Below are positions 8,631 through 17,624 of a stretch of 64,000 nt of DNA, piece by piece (within the stretch, counting starts at the first letter, position 1; each line of letters begins with the position of its first letter). Source of the stretch: Verrucomicrobiota bacterium (GTDB lineage: Bacteria; Verrucomicrobiota; Verrucomicrobiia; Opitutales; Opitutaceae); NCBI GenBank assembly GCA_016222805.1, contig JACRQG010000008.1, forward strand, positions 523,253 through 587,252, written 5' to 3'. The notes beneath the pieces are model-generated. The model ran no database searches. It had not been told where the DNA came from and saw only the letters and a list, made by a program, of their open reading frames with translations. A program made the position numbers and the translations under genes.

Positions 8631-10163
8631 CTACTCCTTTATGTCCTCCGCCTTGGGCTCGGGGAGGAACTGTGTCAGCAGAGCGCCCACCAGCACATAG
8701 GCACCGGCGACACACGCACCGACGATCGCCACGCGGGCCGGATCCGGCTTGTCCGACGAAGACAGGGTCAGGGTGATCCACGCCGCCGCCGTTCCGATCA
8801 CGCGTCCGCCAATGTTGGCGGCGAAGCTCTCGCCGGTGCCGCGCAGGTGCACCGGGAAGACGAGGGGAATGTAGTTCCCCCAGAAACTGAACTGGGCGAT
8901 CGTAAGCAGACCGGCGATAAAGATGCCAATCTTGATCCAGCCGAGACTGTCCGGATTTCCGAGTTGGCCCGAGATCCACCAGAAGAGCAGCGGCACAAAG
9001 AGGAGCGCGGGAATCTGGAAGACCCGCAGAAGTGTCCGTCGCGACACGATCACCACCGCCGCCGCCGCCAGGATGAACCGACCGACCAGGCCACCGATCT
9101 CCTGCCACAACGTCACCCCGGCGACCATCTGGTCGCTGGCATTGCCGGCCGCCTGCCGCATCTCCCGCTGCACGACGGGTTCGGGTTTCTTGGCCGCCTT
9201 GGCCGCTTCCAGCGCCGCCTTGCCCTTTTCCTTGGCGACCGCCAGCACCGCGACATGCCCTGCCTCGGCCGGGGTTCCGACTCGCTGGGCCCCGAGGATC
9301 TGCGGCAGTTGCTGGATCGCGCCGAACGCGATGCCATAGCTGGACGCAAAGATGATCGTCGTGAGCACGGTCGTCTTGCGCAGTTCCGGGGCAAACAGGG
9401 CGGCGAGACTCGGCCGCTTGAGGGTGCCGGCTTCGCGTTTCCGCTGCCAGGCGGGAGATTCCGGGAGGAAGGGCCGAATGAGGATCAGCGGCAACGCGGG
9501 GAAGACACCGGAGATCAGGGTGTACCGCCAGGCCTCGTGATTCCCGTGGATGGCAGGAAGTTCGGCGGCCCACTTCGCGGCGACGATGTTGGCGCCTGCA
9601 ACCATCAAGCCGCCGAACGAGGAGAAGGCCTGCGTGTAGCCCAGGATCTTCTCGCGTTGCTTGGGCTCGGTGAACAACTCGGCCAGCCAGGCCACCGCGG
9701 CGACGAATTCCACGCAGACGCCGATGAACACCAGGCACCGGTAGAACAGCAACTGCGGCAGCGAAGTCGCGAAGCCCGCCGCACAGGCCGCAAAGGCATA
9801 GAGCAGGATGCTGAACGTCAGCACCCGGCGGCGGCCGAGCAAGTCGGTCAGGTACCCGCCCAGCAGGCCGAACACTCCGCCGGCGATCGCGGGCACGAAA
9901 AACAGCGTGCGGGCCCAGCGCACGTACTCGTCGCCCCCGGGCGACCAGAGCGCCACCGCCCGCGCCCGCTCCATCCCTCCGGCAACCAGGGACTCCACCA
10001 AGGGAGCGCTCAGGGCCGCGACCGCCGGCTTGATGATCAGCGGCAGCATCAACAGCTCGTAGATATCGAAGGCAAAACCGATGGCGGCGATGATGCAGAT
10101 GAGCCACGCGGTGCGGCTCAGGCCGGCACCGGCCGGCGCGGTTGGGTGGGTGGGGGGGGCCAT
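8631..10163 (-). CDS. MFS transporter, sugar/organic-acid porter type
   Basis: A 510-residue polytopic inner-membrane transporter with about 12 hydrophobic segments. The loop after helix 2 carries GGYLTDLLGRRRVL, the conserved MFS motif A, and the segment after helix 6 contains FLPESPAWQRKRE, the PESP motif of sugar- and aromatic-acid-type MFS porters. Unusual is a charged insertion of about 60 residues (VAKEKGKAALEAAKAAKKPEP and onward) after helix 8. Substrate unknown. The start is the ATG after a G-rich stretch; no better start is visible. It is convergent with nothing and divergent from the PQQ propeller gene. Confidence 0.9.
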   Translation of the reverse strand: MAPPTHPTAPAGAGLSRTAWLICIIAAIGFAFDIYELLMLPLIIKPAVAALSAPLVESLVAGGMERARAVALWSPGGDEYVRWARTLFFVPAIAGGVFGLLGGYLTDLLGRRRVLTFSILLYAFAACAAGFATSLPQLLFYRCLVFIGVCVEFVAAVAWLAELFTEPKQREKILGYTQAFSSFGGLMVAGANIVAAKWAAELPAIHGNHEAWRYTLISGVFPALPLILIRPFLPESPAWQRKREAGTLKRPSLAALFAPELRKTTVLTTIIFASSYGIAFGAIQQLPQILGAQRVGTPAEAGHVAVLAVAKEKGKAALEAAKAAKKPEPVVQREMRQAAGNASDQMVAGVTLWQEIGGLVGRFILAAAAVVIVSRRTLLRVFQIPALLFVPLLFWWISGQLGNPDSLGWIKIGIFIAGLLTIAQFSFWGNYIPLVFPVHLRGTGESFAANIGGRVIGTAAAWITLTLSSSDKPDPARVAIVGACVAGAYVLVGALLTQFLPEPKAEDIKE

Positions 10164-10313
10164 GGGGCAAAAGGTGGGCGGGATTGACGGACCAATTCAA
10201 GCGACGATTCGGGAAAAATTGGCGGCGGGCGGTTGACCACCTCCACGGGGCTACACAATCTTCGCGCCGCCCGCGATGTTGCGCCGGCTTCCCCACTCCC
10301 TCCCTTCGCCACC

Positions 10314-11699
10314 ATGCAGTACCCCCCACCCCGCACCTGGTCCGCCCTGGCTTCCTTCCTGCTCCTGGGCCCGACTCTCAATGCCGAAACGGTCACCGAT
10401 TGGCCCACTTGGCGCGGCGCCCACGGCACCGGCACGGTCCCCGGCGCCACGCCACCGATCCGCTGGAGCGACACCCAGAACATCAAATGGAAAACGGCGG
10501 TCCCCGGCCTCGGATTCTCCACGCCGATTGTCTGGAAGGACCGGATCTACCTCCTGACCGCAATTGAAACGTCGGAGGAGGCACCGGGCGCCAAGGCCCC
10601 CGCCCCCACCCCGCCACCCCCTCCCCCCGGCGGCGGCGATCCGAAGGGCAAGGGCGGTAAGCGGGGCGGTCCCGGATTCGGTGGCGGGCCCAAGCCGACA
10701 AAGGTGCACGAGTTCGTGGTTGTGGCCCTCGACCGCGCCACCGGCAAGGTGGCCTGGCAGAAGACCGCCCGGCGCGAGGTGCCCCATGAGGGCAAGCACG
10801 GCACCAACAGTTTTGCTTCCGCCTCCCCGGTCACCGACGGCGAGCGACTCTACGCCGCCTTCGGATCCCGGGGTTATTACTGCTACGATCTGCAGGGAAA
10901 CCTCCTTTGGGAAAAGGACCTCGGCAACATGCGCACCCGGGGCACGTTTGGCGAGGGCGCCTCGCCCGCGCTGGCCGATGGCAAGCTCATCGTCACCTGG
11001 GATCACGAGGAGGGCTCCTTCGTCACCGCGCTCGAAGCCAAGACCGGCCGCGAGCTCTGGCGCAAGTCGCGCGATGAGATCTCCAACTGGTCGACTCCAC
11101 TTATCGTCGAGGTGGAGGGACGCAAGCAGGCCATCGTCGCCGCGGCCCGCCGCACGCGCAGCTACGACGTCGCCACCGGCGAAGTCGTCTGGGAAGCCGC
11201 CGGCCTCACGGAAAACGTGATTCCGACCCCCGTGGTGGGTCACGGCATGGTGTATCTGATGAGCGGATTCCGCGGCAATTCGATCCAGGCGATCAAGCTG
11301 ACCGCGAAGGGCGATGTGTCCGAGACTCCGGCCATCGTGTGGAGCGTCCGCAAGAGCGCGCCGTACGTGCCGTCCCCGGTGCTCTCCGGCCCCCGCCTGT
11401 ACATGGGCAAGAGCAACGATGCCTATCTTTCCTGCCTCAACGCCCTCACCGGCGAGGTGCACTACCAGGATCAGCGCCTGGAGGGCCTGCGCGGGCTGTA
11501 CGCTTCGCCGGTGGCCGCCAACGGCCACGTCTACATCGCCGGTCGCGAGGGTGCGGTGATGGTGATCAAGGATGCCCCGCAGTTCGAGGTCGTCGCCACG
11601 AACAAGCTCGACGATCGCATCGACGCTTCGCCGGTGATCATCGGTCGCGAACTGTACCTCCGTGGCCACCAGCACCTCTATTGCATCTCGGAAGGCTGA
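10314..11699 (+). CDS. Secreted PQQ-like beta-propeller repeat protein
   Basis: A 461-residue exported protein. The ATG at 10314 gives MQYPPPRTWSALASFLLLGP, a signal peptide ending at LNAETV; an in-frame start 27 codons earlier was rejected. The mature part begins WPTWRGAHGTG, the usual opening of verrucomicrobial PQQ-like (PQQ_2) propellers, followed by several blades with ALDRATGKVAWQ, ALEAKTGRELWR and NALTGEVHY repeats. A low-complexity Pro/Gly/Lys insertion of about 45 residues near 90-135 interrupts the first blade. No enzymatic residues for quinone use can be confirmed; many relatives are non-enzymatic scaffolds. It is followed by a paralogue 37 nt downstream. Confidence 0.9.
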   Translation: MQYPPPRTWSALASFLLLGPTLNAETVTDWPTWRGAHGTGTVPGATPPIRWSDTQNIKWKTAVPGLGFSTPIVWKDRIYLLTAIETSEEAPGAKAPAPTPPPPPPGGGDPKGKGGKRGGPGFGGGPKPTKVHEFVVVALDRATGKVAWQKTARREVPHEGKHGTNSFASASPVTDGERLYAAFGSRGYYCYDLQGNLLWEKDLGNMRTRGTFGEGASPALADGKLIVTWDHEEGSFVTALEAKTGRELWRKSRDEISNWSTPLIVEVEGRKQAIVAAARRTRSYDVATGEVVWEAAGLTENVIPTPVVGHGMVYLMSGFRGNSIQAIKLTAKGDVSETPAIVWSVRKSAPYVPSPVLSGPRLYMGKSNDAYLSCLNALTGEVHYQDQRLEGLRGLYASPVAANGHVYIAGREGAVMVIKDAPQFEVVATNKLDDRIDASPVIIGRELYLRGHQHLYCISEG

Positions 11700-11736
11700 C
11701 GGCGCCGTCGGCCTTCCCGCGTGCTCAGGCACCCCC

Positions 11737-13035
11737 ATGCCGGCCCGGACCCATCCTTTCGCGCTGGTCCTGATCCTCACTCTCTGGCCCGGCGCCGGAA
11801 ACGCCCAATCCGCCGAGCATTGGTCCAACTGGCGTGGGCCGGCCTTCAGCGGCAGTGTGAGTGGCGGCCGCTATCCGACCCGGCTGGACGAATCCCAGGT
11901 GCGTTGGACCGCTCCCCTGCCGGGCAAGGGATGCTCCACTCCGATCGTCCACGATCGGCGCATCTACCTCACCGCCCCGGTCGATGGAAAGGACGCGCTG
12001 CTCGCCTTTGACTGGGACGGCCGCGCGCTCTGGCAGGCGGTCCTGGGCTCCGAGACGCCAGGTCGGCATCGGAACGGCTCCGGCAGCAACCCGTCGACGG
12101 TGACCGACGGCCGGAGCGTCTACGTGCACTTCAAGAGCGGGCACCTCGCGGCAATCGATCTCGCGGGCCGGGTGCGATGGCAGATCAATCTCGTGGAAAG
12201 GTACGGCGCCGTGAATCTGTACTGGGACCACGGCAGTTCCCCGGTGCTCACGGCCCGCGATGTCGTGGTCACCCGCCTGCATCAGGGGGAATCGTGGATT
12301 GCCGCGTTCGACCAGGCCAGCGGCGCACTCCGCTGGAAGACTCCCCGGAATTACGAGGTGCCGCGCGAAGTCGACCAGGGCTACACCACGCCCCAGGTGC
12401 TTCGCCACGAGGGTCGTGAGGCGGTGCTGACGTGGGGTGCCGAGCACGTGACGCTCCACGACGCCGCCGACGGAAAACTCCTCTGGTCGTGCGGCGGTTT
12501 CAACCCCACCGCGGCAACCTTCTGGCCCGCCGTCGCCTCGCCGGTGATCGCCGGCGACCTCGCCGTGGTTTGCTTCGGGCGAGCCGATCGCGGCACGCCG
12601 CGCCTGCACGGGGTCCGCCTCGGCGGCCAGGGCGACGTGACCGCCAGCCACCGGGTCTGGACGCGCGAGGATACCGGAGCCTTCGTGCCGACGCCCGCGT
12701 TGCACCAGGGCCGGCTGTATGTGCTGAGCGACCGCGGGCAGCTCGACTGCCTCGATCCCGCCACCGGGACGACGCAATGGAGCGGGTCGTTTCCGCGCAC
12801 GAGTTCCAACTTCTACGCCTCTCCCTTGATCGCCGGAGACCTTTTGTATGCCGTGCGCGAGGATGGTTCGGCGTATGTCGCCCGCATCGAGGGCCGACTG
12901 GAGATCCTCTCCGAGCACAAGTTCCCCGATCGAATCATCGCCTCGATGATCGCGGTGGAGGGCAGCGTGATTGTCCGCGGCGAGAAGAACCTGTACTGTC
13001 TGGCCGCTCCGCAATCCTCCCCTCCCCGCCCATGA
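11737..13035 (+). CDS. Secreted PQQ-like beta-propeller repeat protein (paralogue)
   Basis: A 432-residue relative of the preceding protein. The ATG at 11737 gives MPARTHPFALVLILTLWPGA, a signal peptide cut near GNAQS; the mature protein opens HWSNWRGPAFSGSV. Repeats such as AFDQASGALRWK, LHDAADGKLLW and CLDPATGTTQW mark propeller blades. It lacks the Pro/Gly insertion of its neighbour. The stop overlaps the start of the SYLF gene by 4 nt (ATGA), so the three genes form an operon. Tandem propeller genes of this type are common in Planctomycetes and Verrucomicrobia; the function is unknown. Confidence 0.9.
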   Translation: MPARTHPFALVLILTLWPGAGNAQSAEHWSNWRGPAFSGSVSGGRYPTRLDESQVRWTAPLPGKGCSTPIVHDRRIYLTAPVDGKDALLAFDWDGRALWQAVLGSETPGRHRNGSGSNPSTVTDGRSVYVHFKSGHLAAIDLAGRVRWQINLVERYGAVNLYWDHGSSPVLTARDVVVTRLHQGESWIAAFDQASGALRWKTPRNYEVPREVDQGYTTPQVLRHEGREAVLTWGAEHVTLHDAADGKLLWSCGGFNPTAATFWPAVASPVIAGDLAVVCFGRADRGTPRLHGVRLGGQGDVTASHRVWTREDTGAFVPTPALHQGRLYVLSDRGQLDCLDPATGTTQWSGSFPRTSSNFYASPLIAGDLLYAVREDGSAYVARIEGRLEILSEHKFPDRIIASMIAVEGSVIVRGEKNLYCLAAPQSSPPRP

Positions 13036-13616
13036 AGCCTGCCACCTTCCTGCGTCTCCTGACCATCGCTGCCCTCGCCGTCGGCCTTGCCGCGCCCGTC
13101 GCGCGCGCCGCGAAGGGCAGCCCGGACGAACGCCGGGCCGAGATCCGCAAGATGCGCGACTCCGTTCTGGCCGAGTTGTACAAGCTGCACCCGGATGCCA
13201 AGGCGAAGATCAAGCAGGCCGCGGGGTACGCGGTCTTTTCAAATGTCGGCGTCAACCTCCTCTTCGCGAGCGTGGCGGGAGGCAGCGGGGTCGTCGTGAA
13301 GACCGGATTCCTGAGCGACAGCGAGGTGTTCATGAAGATGGGCTCCGCGGGAATCGGGCTCGGACTGGGAGTAAAAGACTTCCGGGCGGTGTTTGTCTTT
13401 CACGACAAGGAGAAGCTCGCGGCCTTCGTGGAGAAAGGCTGGGACTTCAGCGGGCAGGCCGATGCCGCGGCCAAGTCCGACGACAAGGGGGCCGCGGTCG
13501 CCGGCGCCGCCACGGTGATCCCGGGGGTGGAGGTTTACCAGATCACCAAGAACGGCCTCGCCCTCCAGGCGACGCTCCAGGGCACGAAATACTGGAAGGA
13601 CAAGGACCTGAACTGA
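13032..13616 (+). CDS. Exported SYLF-domain (YSC84-like) lipid-binding protein
   Basis: A 194-residue protein with signal peptide MKPATFLRLLTIAALAVGLA and cleavage after ARAAK-like residues. The mature part contains AAGYAVFSNVGVNLLFASVAGGSG and GIGLGLGVKDFRAVFVF, hallmarks of the SYLF/YSC84 fold, whose relatives bind phospholipids. Here the location is periplasmic or outer-membrane associated. It is coupled by ATGA overlap to the propeller gene upstream. Role unknown. Confidence 0.9.
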   Translation: MKPATFLRLLTIAALAVGLAAPVARAAKGSPDERRAEIRKMRDSVLAELYKLHPDAKAKIKQAAGYAVFSNVGVNLLFASVAGGSGVVVKTGFLSDSEVFMKMGSAGIGLGLGVKDFRAVFVFHDKEKLAAFVEKGWDFSGQADAAAKSDDKGAAVAGAATVIPGVEVYQITKNGLALQATLQGTKYWKDKDLN

Positions 13617-13644
13617 GGCGGCGCTTTTCCTGGGCGGCCGGCGA

Positions 13645-14520
13645 TCAACTCCACAGCCGCTCCGGGTAATTTCCGGCGCGGACGAGCGCGGCAATCGCCG
13701 CCTGCACGCGCGGCTTGTCCTCGCGATAGGTCACCCCAAACCAGGTGCTCTCGGTCGGCCGGACCTTTACCGAGGCCTCCTGACGCGCGATCATACCGGA
13801 CACCGCCACCGGAAGATAAAACTCCGCCTTCGGTTCCCCCGCCGTCGCCCGCAGGAACTCCGGAAACTGCCGATCGAGCCCGGCGAACAGCGCCGGCGTG
13901 AAACCCCAGCAGTTGAGCGAGACATACTCGTCGCCGGAGTATTTTCGCCCGGGTCCCACGTTGGCGGCCGTGATGCCATGCTCCTCGGTCACCGCCAGCA
14001 GGGTCCCGTCTGCCGTCGTGCGGGTCACCCCACGGGAGACGCCACCGTGTTCCGACAGGGTGTTGGCCAGGCGGAAACCGACCATGGCGAATTCCCCGCC
14101 CCGCGCGTTCGCGAGGAAGGTCGCCAGCTGCCGGAACGAGTCCGCCCCGTAGAAGTCGTCCGCGTTGATCACCGCGAAGTTGTGCGGCAGCGCCTCCCGC
14201 GCGCACCAGACCGCATGCCCGGTGCCCCAGGGCTTCTCCCGGCCGGCGGGCACGGCAAAACCCGCGGGCAGGACGTCGAGCGACTGAAAGACATAGTCGA
14301 CCTCGATTCGGCCGCGGTAGCGGGCGCCAATCTGGTCGCGAAACACCGCTTCGAAGTCGCGGCGAATCACAAACACCACGCGGGTGAAACCCGCGCGCCA
14401 CGCATCGTACACCGCGTAGTCGAGCACGGTCTCGCCCGAGGGACCGACGGGATCGATCTGTTTCAAACCGCCGTAGCGGGAGCCCATGCCGGCGGCGAGA
14501 ACGACGAGAGAAAGTGCCAT
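13645..14520 (-). CDS. NTP-transferase (sugar nucleotidyltransferase-like) protein
   Basis: A 291-residue cytoplasmic protein. Residues 5-18 read LVVLAAGMGSRYGG, the nucleotide-binding signature of GlmU/RmlA-type nucleotidyltransferases, followed by GLKQIDPVGPSGETVLDY. INADDFYG near 117 supplies the metal-binding Asp. The C-terminal part has VRPTESTWFGVTYREDKP, typical of a family often found beside sugar kinases such as N-acetylhexosamine kinase. Substrate is not determinable here. It is convergent with the SYLF operon, 28 nt apart. Confidence 0.88.
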   Translation of the reverse strand: MALSLVVLAAGMGSRYGGLKQIDPVGPSGETVLDYAVYDAWRAGFTRVVFVIRRDFEAVFRDQIGARYRGRIEVDYVFQSLDVLPAGFAVPAGREKPWGTGHAVWCAREALPHNFAVINADDFYGADSFRQLATFLANARGGEFAMVGFRLANTLSEHGGVSRGVTRTTADGTLLAVTEEHGITAANVGPGRKYSGDEYVSLNCWGFTPALFAGLDRQFPEFLRATAGEPKAEFYLPVAVSGMIARQEASVKVRPTESTWFGVTYREDKPRVQAAIAALVRAGNYPERLWS

Positions 14521-14587
14521 GCCCGCGAACGAAAAGGCGCCCGGGCAGCGCGGTCAACGTCCGGACGGTCCCGCCGACGACGGCGGC

Positions 14588-16111
14588 TCAGGCGGGCCAG
14601 AGTCTCCGCTGCATATCGACGAACCTCCCCACGATCATGCCGTGATTCACGTGCCGGCCGGCCGCGATCCGCTGCCGCGCGCCGATCCAGACATCGCGAA
14701 TCGCCCGGCGATCCAGCGCCTCCACCACCGCGGCGAGCAGCGCGGTGGAGTCCGTCCCCGCCAGCACGGGATCGTGGAGATTCACCGTGAAGAAGTCCGC
14801 CGGGCGCCCGACCTCCAGCGCCCCTCCGGGCGCTCCGAGACAGCGGGCCCCTGAGACGGTGGCGGCATGAAAGGCCGCGGCGGCCCAATCCCGCCCCAGG
14901 CCTTCCGGGGCGGGACCAGCGCGCAGCCGGTAATCCAGCAGGCGCGCCTCTTCCAGAAGATCGATTCGGGCATTGGTGTCGGTGCCCAGCGCCACCCCTG
15001 CCCCGGACTGCAGCATCGCCCCCACCGGCGCCACGCCGAGCCCGAGCCGCATCTCGCTGCCTGGGCACGCACAGACCGCCGCCCGGGTAGTGCCGAGCAG
15101 CTTCACCTCGTCCGGGGAAAGGTGAATCGCGCCCACCGCGGTGAAGCGCTTGTCGACCACCCCGTGCTCGGCGAGCAACGCGAGGGGCGTGCGCCCAAAC
15201 TCCGCCACACCGGCCGCATTCTCCTCCGCAGTCACGGCCACGTGCACGTGCAACCGCAGCCGCTGCGTCCGGGCGTAGGAGGCCACGGCCTTCATCGCCT
15301 CCAGGGGGACCTGCGCCAGCGAATCCGGCGCCGCGCCCAGCCAGATCTCGTCCACGGGATACTCCCGCTCCACCGCGGTGCGCAACAGCTCCAGGTCGCG
15401 GACCCAGGCTTCCACGGATCCGCTGCGGCTGCGCACCGGACCCGTGCCGGGTTCGGCCCGGAAATCCGCGCGGAACTGCGCGACCTTCAGCAAAGCCAGA
15501 CGGATTCCCACGTCGTGCGCCGCCCGGAGGATCTCCTTGGCCAGGAAGTTCGAATCCGGCCAGGGCGAGCCGTCGGGCTGATGATGCAGCGCATGAAACT
15601 CGCCCACGCACGTCACCCCGCCCAGCAACATCTCCAGGAATGCCATCCGCGCGGCATCGAAAATATTTTCCCCGTGGCACCGCAACGAGACCTCCTGCCA
15701 CGCTGCCGCCTCCGCCCCGCGCCGACCTCCCGAATCCGGGGAGGCGGAGTGGCGTTCGCCTCGCCCGCGCAGTACGCGATGCAACGCATGCGAGTGCGCG
15801 TTGACCAGGCCGGGCAGGGCCAACTGCCCCTGCAGCCGCCGTGCCGCGGCGAGATCCGCCGGCTCGCGCGAGAAACGCGTGATTCGGCCCATCGCGTCGG
15901 CAAAAAACGCCAGACCCTGCTCGACCTTGCCACCCGTGTAGACGGCATCGGGCAGCCAACCTCCCTCCCGCGAGCCATGCGGCACCCCGGCCTGCACGAC
16001 CGCGGCCGACACGGGCGCCGGACGCGCCGTCACCCGCGGCGGCGGTGGTTCGGCCGCTACAGACCTCCCGCCAAACGTCCGCGGATCCCGCGGATTGCGC
16101 TGGCCGCGCAT
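14588..16111 (-). CDS. hutF: Amidohydrolase, formimidoylglutamate deiminase (HutF)-like
   Basis: A metal-dependent hydrolase that in histidine breakdown would convert N-formimino-glutamate to N-formyl-glutamate. Visible family marks: metal ligands in NAHSHALHR, LEMLLGGVTCVGEFHALHH, the third histidine in LHVHVAVTAEEN, and the catalytic Asp in ALGTDTNARIDLLEE. Alignment in mind with HutF is good through EFHALHHQPDGSPW. Start uncertain: the ATG at 16111 follows a purine-rich GGGACAGGGG, but the first 45 or so residues are Pro/Arg-rich and look non-coding; GTG codons at 16012 or 15997 would give a normal HutF length of about 470. No other hut gene is nearby, so another deaminase substrate is possible. 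Confidence 0.82.
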   Translation of the reverse strand: MRGQRNPRDPRTFGGRSVAAEPPPPRVTARPAPVSAAVVQAGVPHGSREGGWLPDAVYTGGKVEQGLAFFADAMGRITRFSREPADLAAARRLQGQLALPGLVNAHSHALHRVLRGRGERHSASPDSGGRRGAEAAAWQEVSLRCHGENIFDAARMAFLEMLLGGVTCVGEFHALHHQPDGSPWPDSNFLAKEILRAAHDVGIRLALLKVAQFRADFRAEPGTGPVRSRSGSVEAWVRDLELLRTAVEREYPVDEIWLGAAPDSLAQVPLEAMKAVASYARTQRLRLHVHVAVTAEENAAGVAEFGRTPLALLAEHGVVDKRFTAVGAIHLSPDEVKLLGTTRAAVCACPGSEMRLGLGVAPVGAMLQSGAGVALGTDTNARIDLLEEARLLDYRLRAGPAPEGLGRDWAAAAFHAATVSGARCLGAPGGALEVGRPADFFTVNLHDPVLAGTDSTALLAAVVEALDRRAIRDVWIGARQRIAAGRHVNHGMIVGRFVDMQRRLWPA

Positions 16112-16528
16112 CCCCTGTCCCGACGAGCGGTCCCCGGGCGCGCCGGCGCTGGCTGCTCCCCGGGTTTCCCGCGGAGGATTGGGACGTTGCTGGCTACCTC
16201 GGTTTTCCGTCATGCGAAAGGCACTCCATCCTCTCGCGCAACCCGCGCCGCGACGCAACCCGGGAGATCCCGCAAACGGAGCGCAGCGCGCCCTTCTTGT
16301 GCCTTCCGTGAGCGGGAATCGGGCGGGCCGCGCCCCAACGCGGCGACGGTTTAACCCGATCTGTTATCGCCACTCCGCGACGGTGCAGTTGTAGCCGGGG
16401 GCGCCGACCCCGGCTGGCATGTTCGATCTCATGGTCCGGGCCGGCCTCAGCGAGGCCGGCTACACCCCCACGCGGCCGAAGGGCGCGCTGTAACCTAACG
16501 GGCGACATTCCCGGGGTGGCGTAGGGGA
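16112..16528. other. Intergenic stretch with a REP-like doublet
   Basis: Between the HutF-like gene and the threonine dehydratase. It holds the palindromic repeat at 16391-16463 described separately. The rest (16112-16390) may contain an upstream start of the HutF-like gene (ATG at 16213 or a start at 16258); otherwise I see no gene. Confidence 0.5.
16391..16463 (-). repeat. REP-like palindromic doublet, copy 1
   Basis: Two hairpins facing each other: AGCCGGGG/CCCCGGCT (8-bp arms) at 16393-16415, and GCCGGCCTC-AGC-GAGGCCGGC (9-bp arms) at 16440-16460, each with GTAG at its outer end. Read on the minus strand, the 73 bp align along their whole length with 62812-62883, including the central GAGATCGA. 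The shared non-palindromic centre shows it is one mobile unit and not two chance hairpins. Confidence 0.8.
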
Positions 16529-17542
16529 TCAGGCAGCCTGGCGGAACGCCTCAGGCGCCGAAGCGGCGACCACCGCACCCGCCACCAGGGCCGAGTGGAC
16601 GCGCGGATCGATATTCCGGCCGGTGACGGGCACCACCACCGATCGTCCTGAAACCCTGCCGGCGAGGACCGCGGCCAAGGCGGTCGCGCCAGCGCCTTCG
16701 GCGGTCACGCCGCAGCGGCGAGCCAGCAGCGCGACCGCAGTGGCGATCTCGGACTCGCTGACGGTCACCAAATCATCGACTCGCGGCGCGGCGGCGGCGA
16801 ACGCCCCCGGTCCGACCTGTTCCACCGCCAGACCGTCGGCGACCGTGGAACCCAAATCGATGCGCTGCGGCGCGCCGTGGAGATAGGCCGCGACGAAACC
16901 GGCGGCCTCTGCCGGTTCAACGGCGATCACTTTCACGTCGGGGCGGTGCGCTTTGACCGCCGTCACGACACCAGCGAGAAGGCCGCCACCACCGACTGGC
17001 ACGACCAGGGTGTCCACGTGCGGCACCTGTTCGAGAATCTCCAGCGCGAGGGTGCCCTGCCCGGACATCACCGCGGGATCGTCGAACGGATGCACGAACA
17101 CCGCCCCCGTAGCCGCGGCCAGCCTGCGGGCCTCAATCTCGGCCTCATCAAAGGTCGCCCCGTGCAGCAAGACCCGGGCCCCGAGGCCGCGGCAGCGGTT
17201 GACCTTCACCTCCGGCGCCTGCGTCGGCATGACCACGGTCACCGCAGTGCCCAACTGGGCCCCGTGGTAGGCGAGCCCCAAGGCGTGATTGCCCGCCGAT
17301 GCGGCCACCACCCCGCGGGCGCGCGCCTCCCCGTCCAGGCAGAGCAGCGCATGCCGGGCGCCCCGCTCCTTGAATGAACCCGTGCGCTGCAGATCCTCCC
17401 GCTTCAGCCAGACGGACATCCCGGCAATCTCCCCAAGGGCCGGCGCAATCAGGCACGGCGTCCGACGAAGCCCGGTCGCGAGGCGACGGCGGGCAAGGGC
17501 GACATCAGCGGAGCTGAGGATCGGAGGCTGGTTTGAGTTCAT
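16529..17542 (-). CDS. Threonine dehydratase (threonine ammonia-lyase) type, PLP-dependent, no ACT domain
   Basis: A 337-residue cytoplasmic fold-type II PLP enzyme. The PLP lysine is K58 in GSFKERG; ASAGNHALGLAYH binds substrate; PVGGGGLLAG holds the cofactor phosphate. It would deaminate L-threonine to 2-oxobutanoate, the first step to isoleucine, and perhaps serine. Length matches catabolic or short IlvA forms: the C-terminal ACT-like domain that gives isoleucine feedback in biosynthetic IlvA is absent. The leader upstream contains an Ile-rich peptide and a terminator, which points to control by isoleucine supply and hence a biosynthetic role. A serine racemase or dehydratase specificity cannot be excluded. 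Confidence 0.9.
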   Translation of the reverse strand: MNSNQPPILSSADVALARRRLATGLRRTPCLIAPALGEIAGMSVWLKREDLQRTGSFKERGARHALLCLDGEARARGVVAASAGNHALGLAYHGAQLGTAVTVVMPTQAPEVKVNRCRGLGARVLLHGATFDEAEIEARRLAAATGAVFVHPFDDPAVMSGQGTLALEILEQVPHVDTLVVPVGGGGLLAGVVTAVKAHRPDVKVIAVEPAEAAGFVAAYLHGAPQRIDLGSTVADGLAVEQVGPGAFAAAAPRVDDLVTVSESEIATAVALLARRCGVTAEGAGATALAAVLAGRVSGRSVVVPVTGRNIDPRVHSALVAGAVVAASAPEAFRQAA

Positions 17543-17548
17543 GGGCGG

Positions 17549-17585
17549 AAAAAGAAGAAGCCCTGAGCGGTTGGCTCAGGGCTTC
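17549..17585 (-). terminator. Intrinsic terminator in the leader of the threonine dehydratase gene (attenuator)
   Basis: On the minus strand GAAGCCCTGAGC-CAACC-GCTCAGGGCTTC forms a perfect 12-bp stem with a 5-nt loop and is followed at once by TTCTTTTT, 7 nt before the ATG of the dehydratase. A terminator facing into a gene right at its start is the defining part of a transcription attenuator. Confidence 0.8.
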
Positions 17586-17594
17586 GGGAAAGAG

Positions 17595-17624
17595 GTGACT
17601 GGTAAGGTCGAATTACGCAGTCAC
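17595..17624 (-). promoter_or_regulatory. Leader hairpin over the leader-peptide stop codon
   Basis: On the minus strand GTGACTG pairs with CAGTCAC, and after one bulged C, GTAA pairs with TTAC, leaving a 7-nt loop. The TAA stop of the leader peptide lies in the stem. This is where the pause or protector hairpin (1:2) sits in classical amino-acid attenuators. A separate segment TCAGGGC (minus strand, 17633-17639), inside the leader ORF, is complementary to GCCCTGA in the 5' arm of the terminator and could act as antiterminator. Confidence 0.65.

Noticed and set aside
6699-10187. A 1162-codon plus-strand open frame over 6.7-10.2 kb.
   Set aside because: It is Arg/Gly/Gln-rich shadow coding, lies antisense to two well-supported minus-strand genes (secreted protein and MFS transporter), and has no domain.
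10190-10270. TTGACG or TTGACC as -35 of the PQQ propeller operon.
   Set aside because: No acceptable -10 at 16-18 nt from either; promoter not called.
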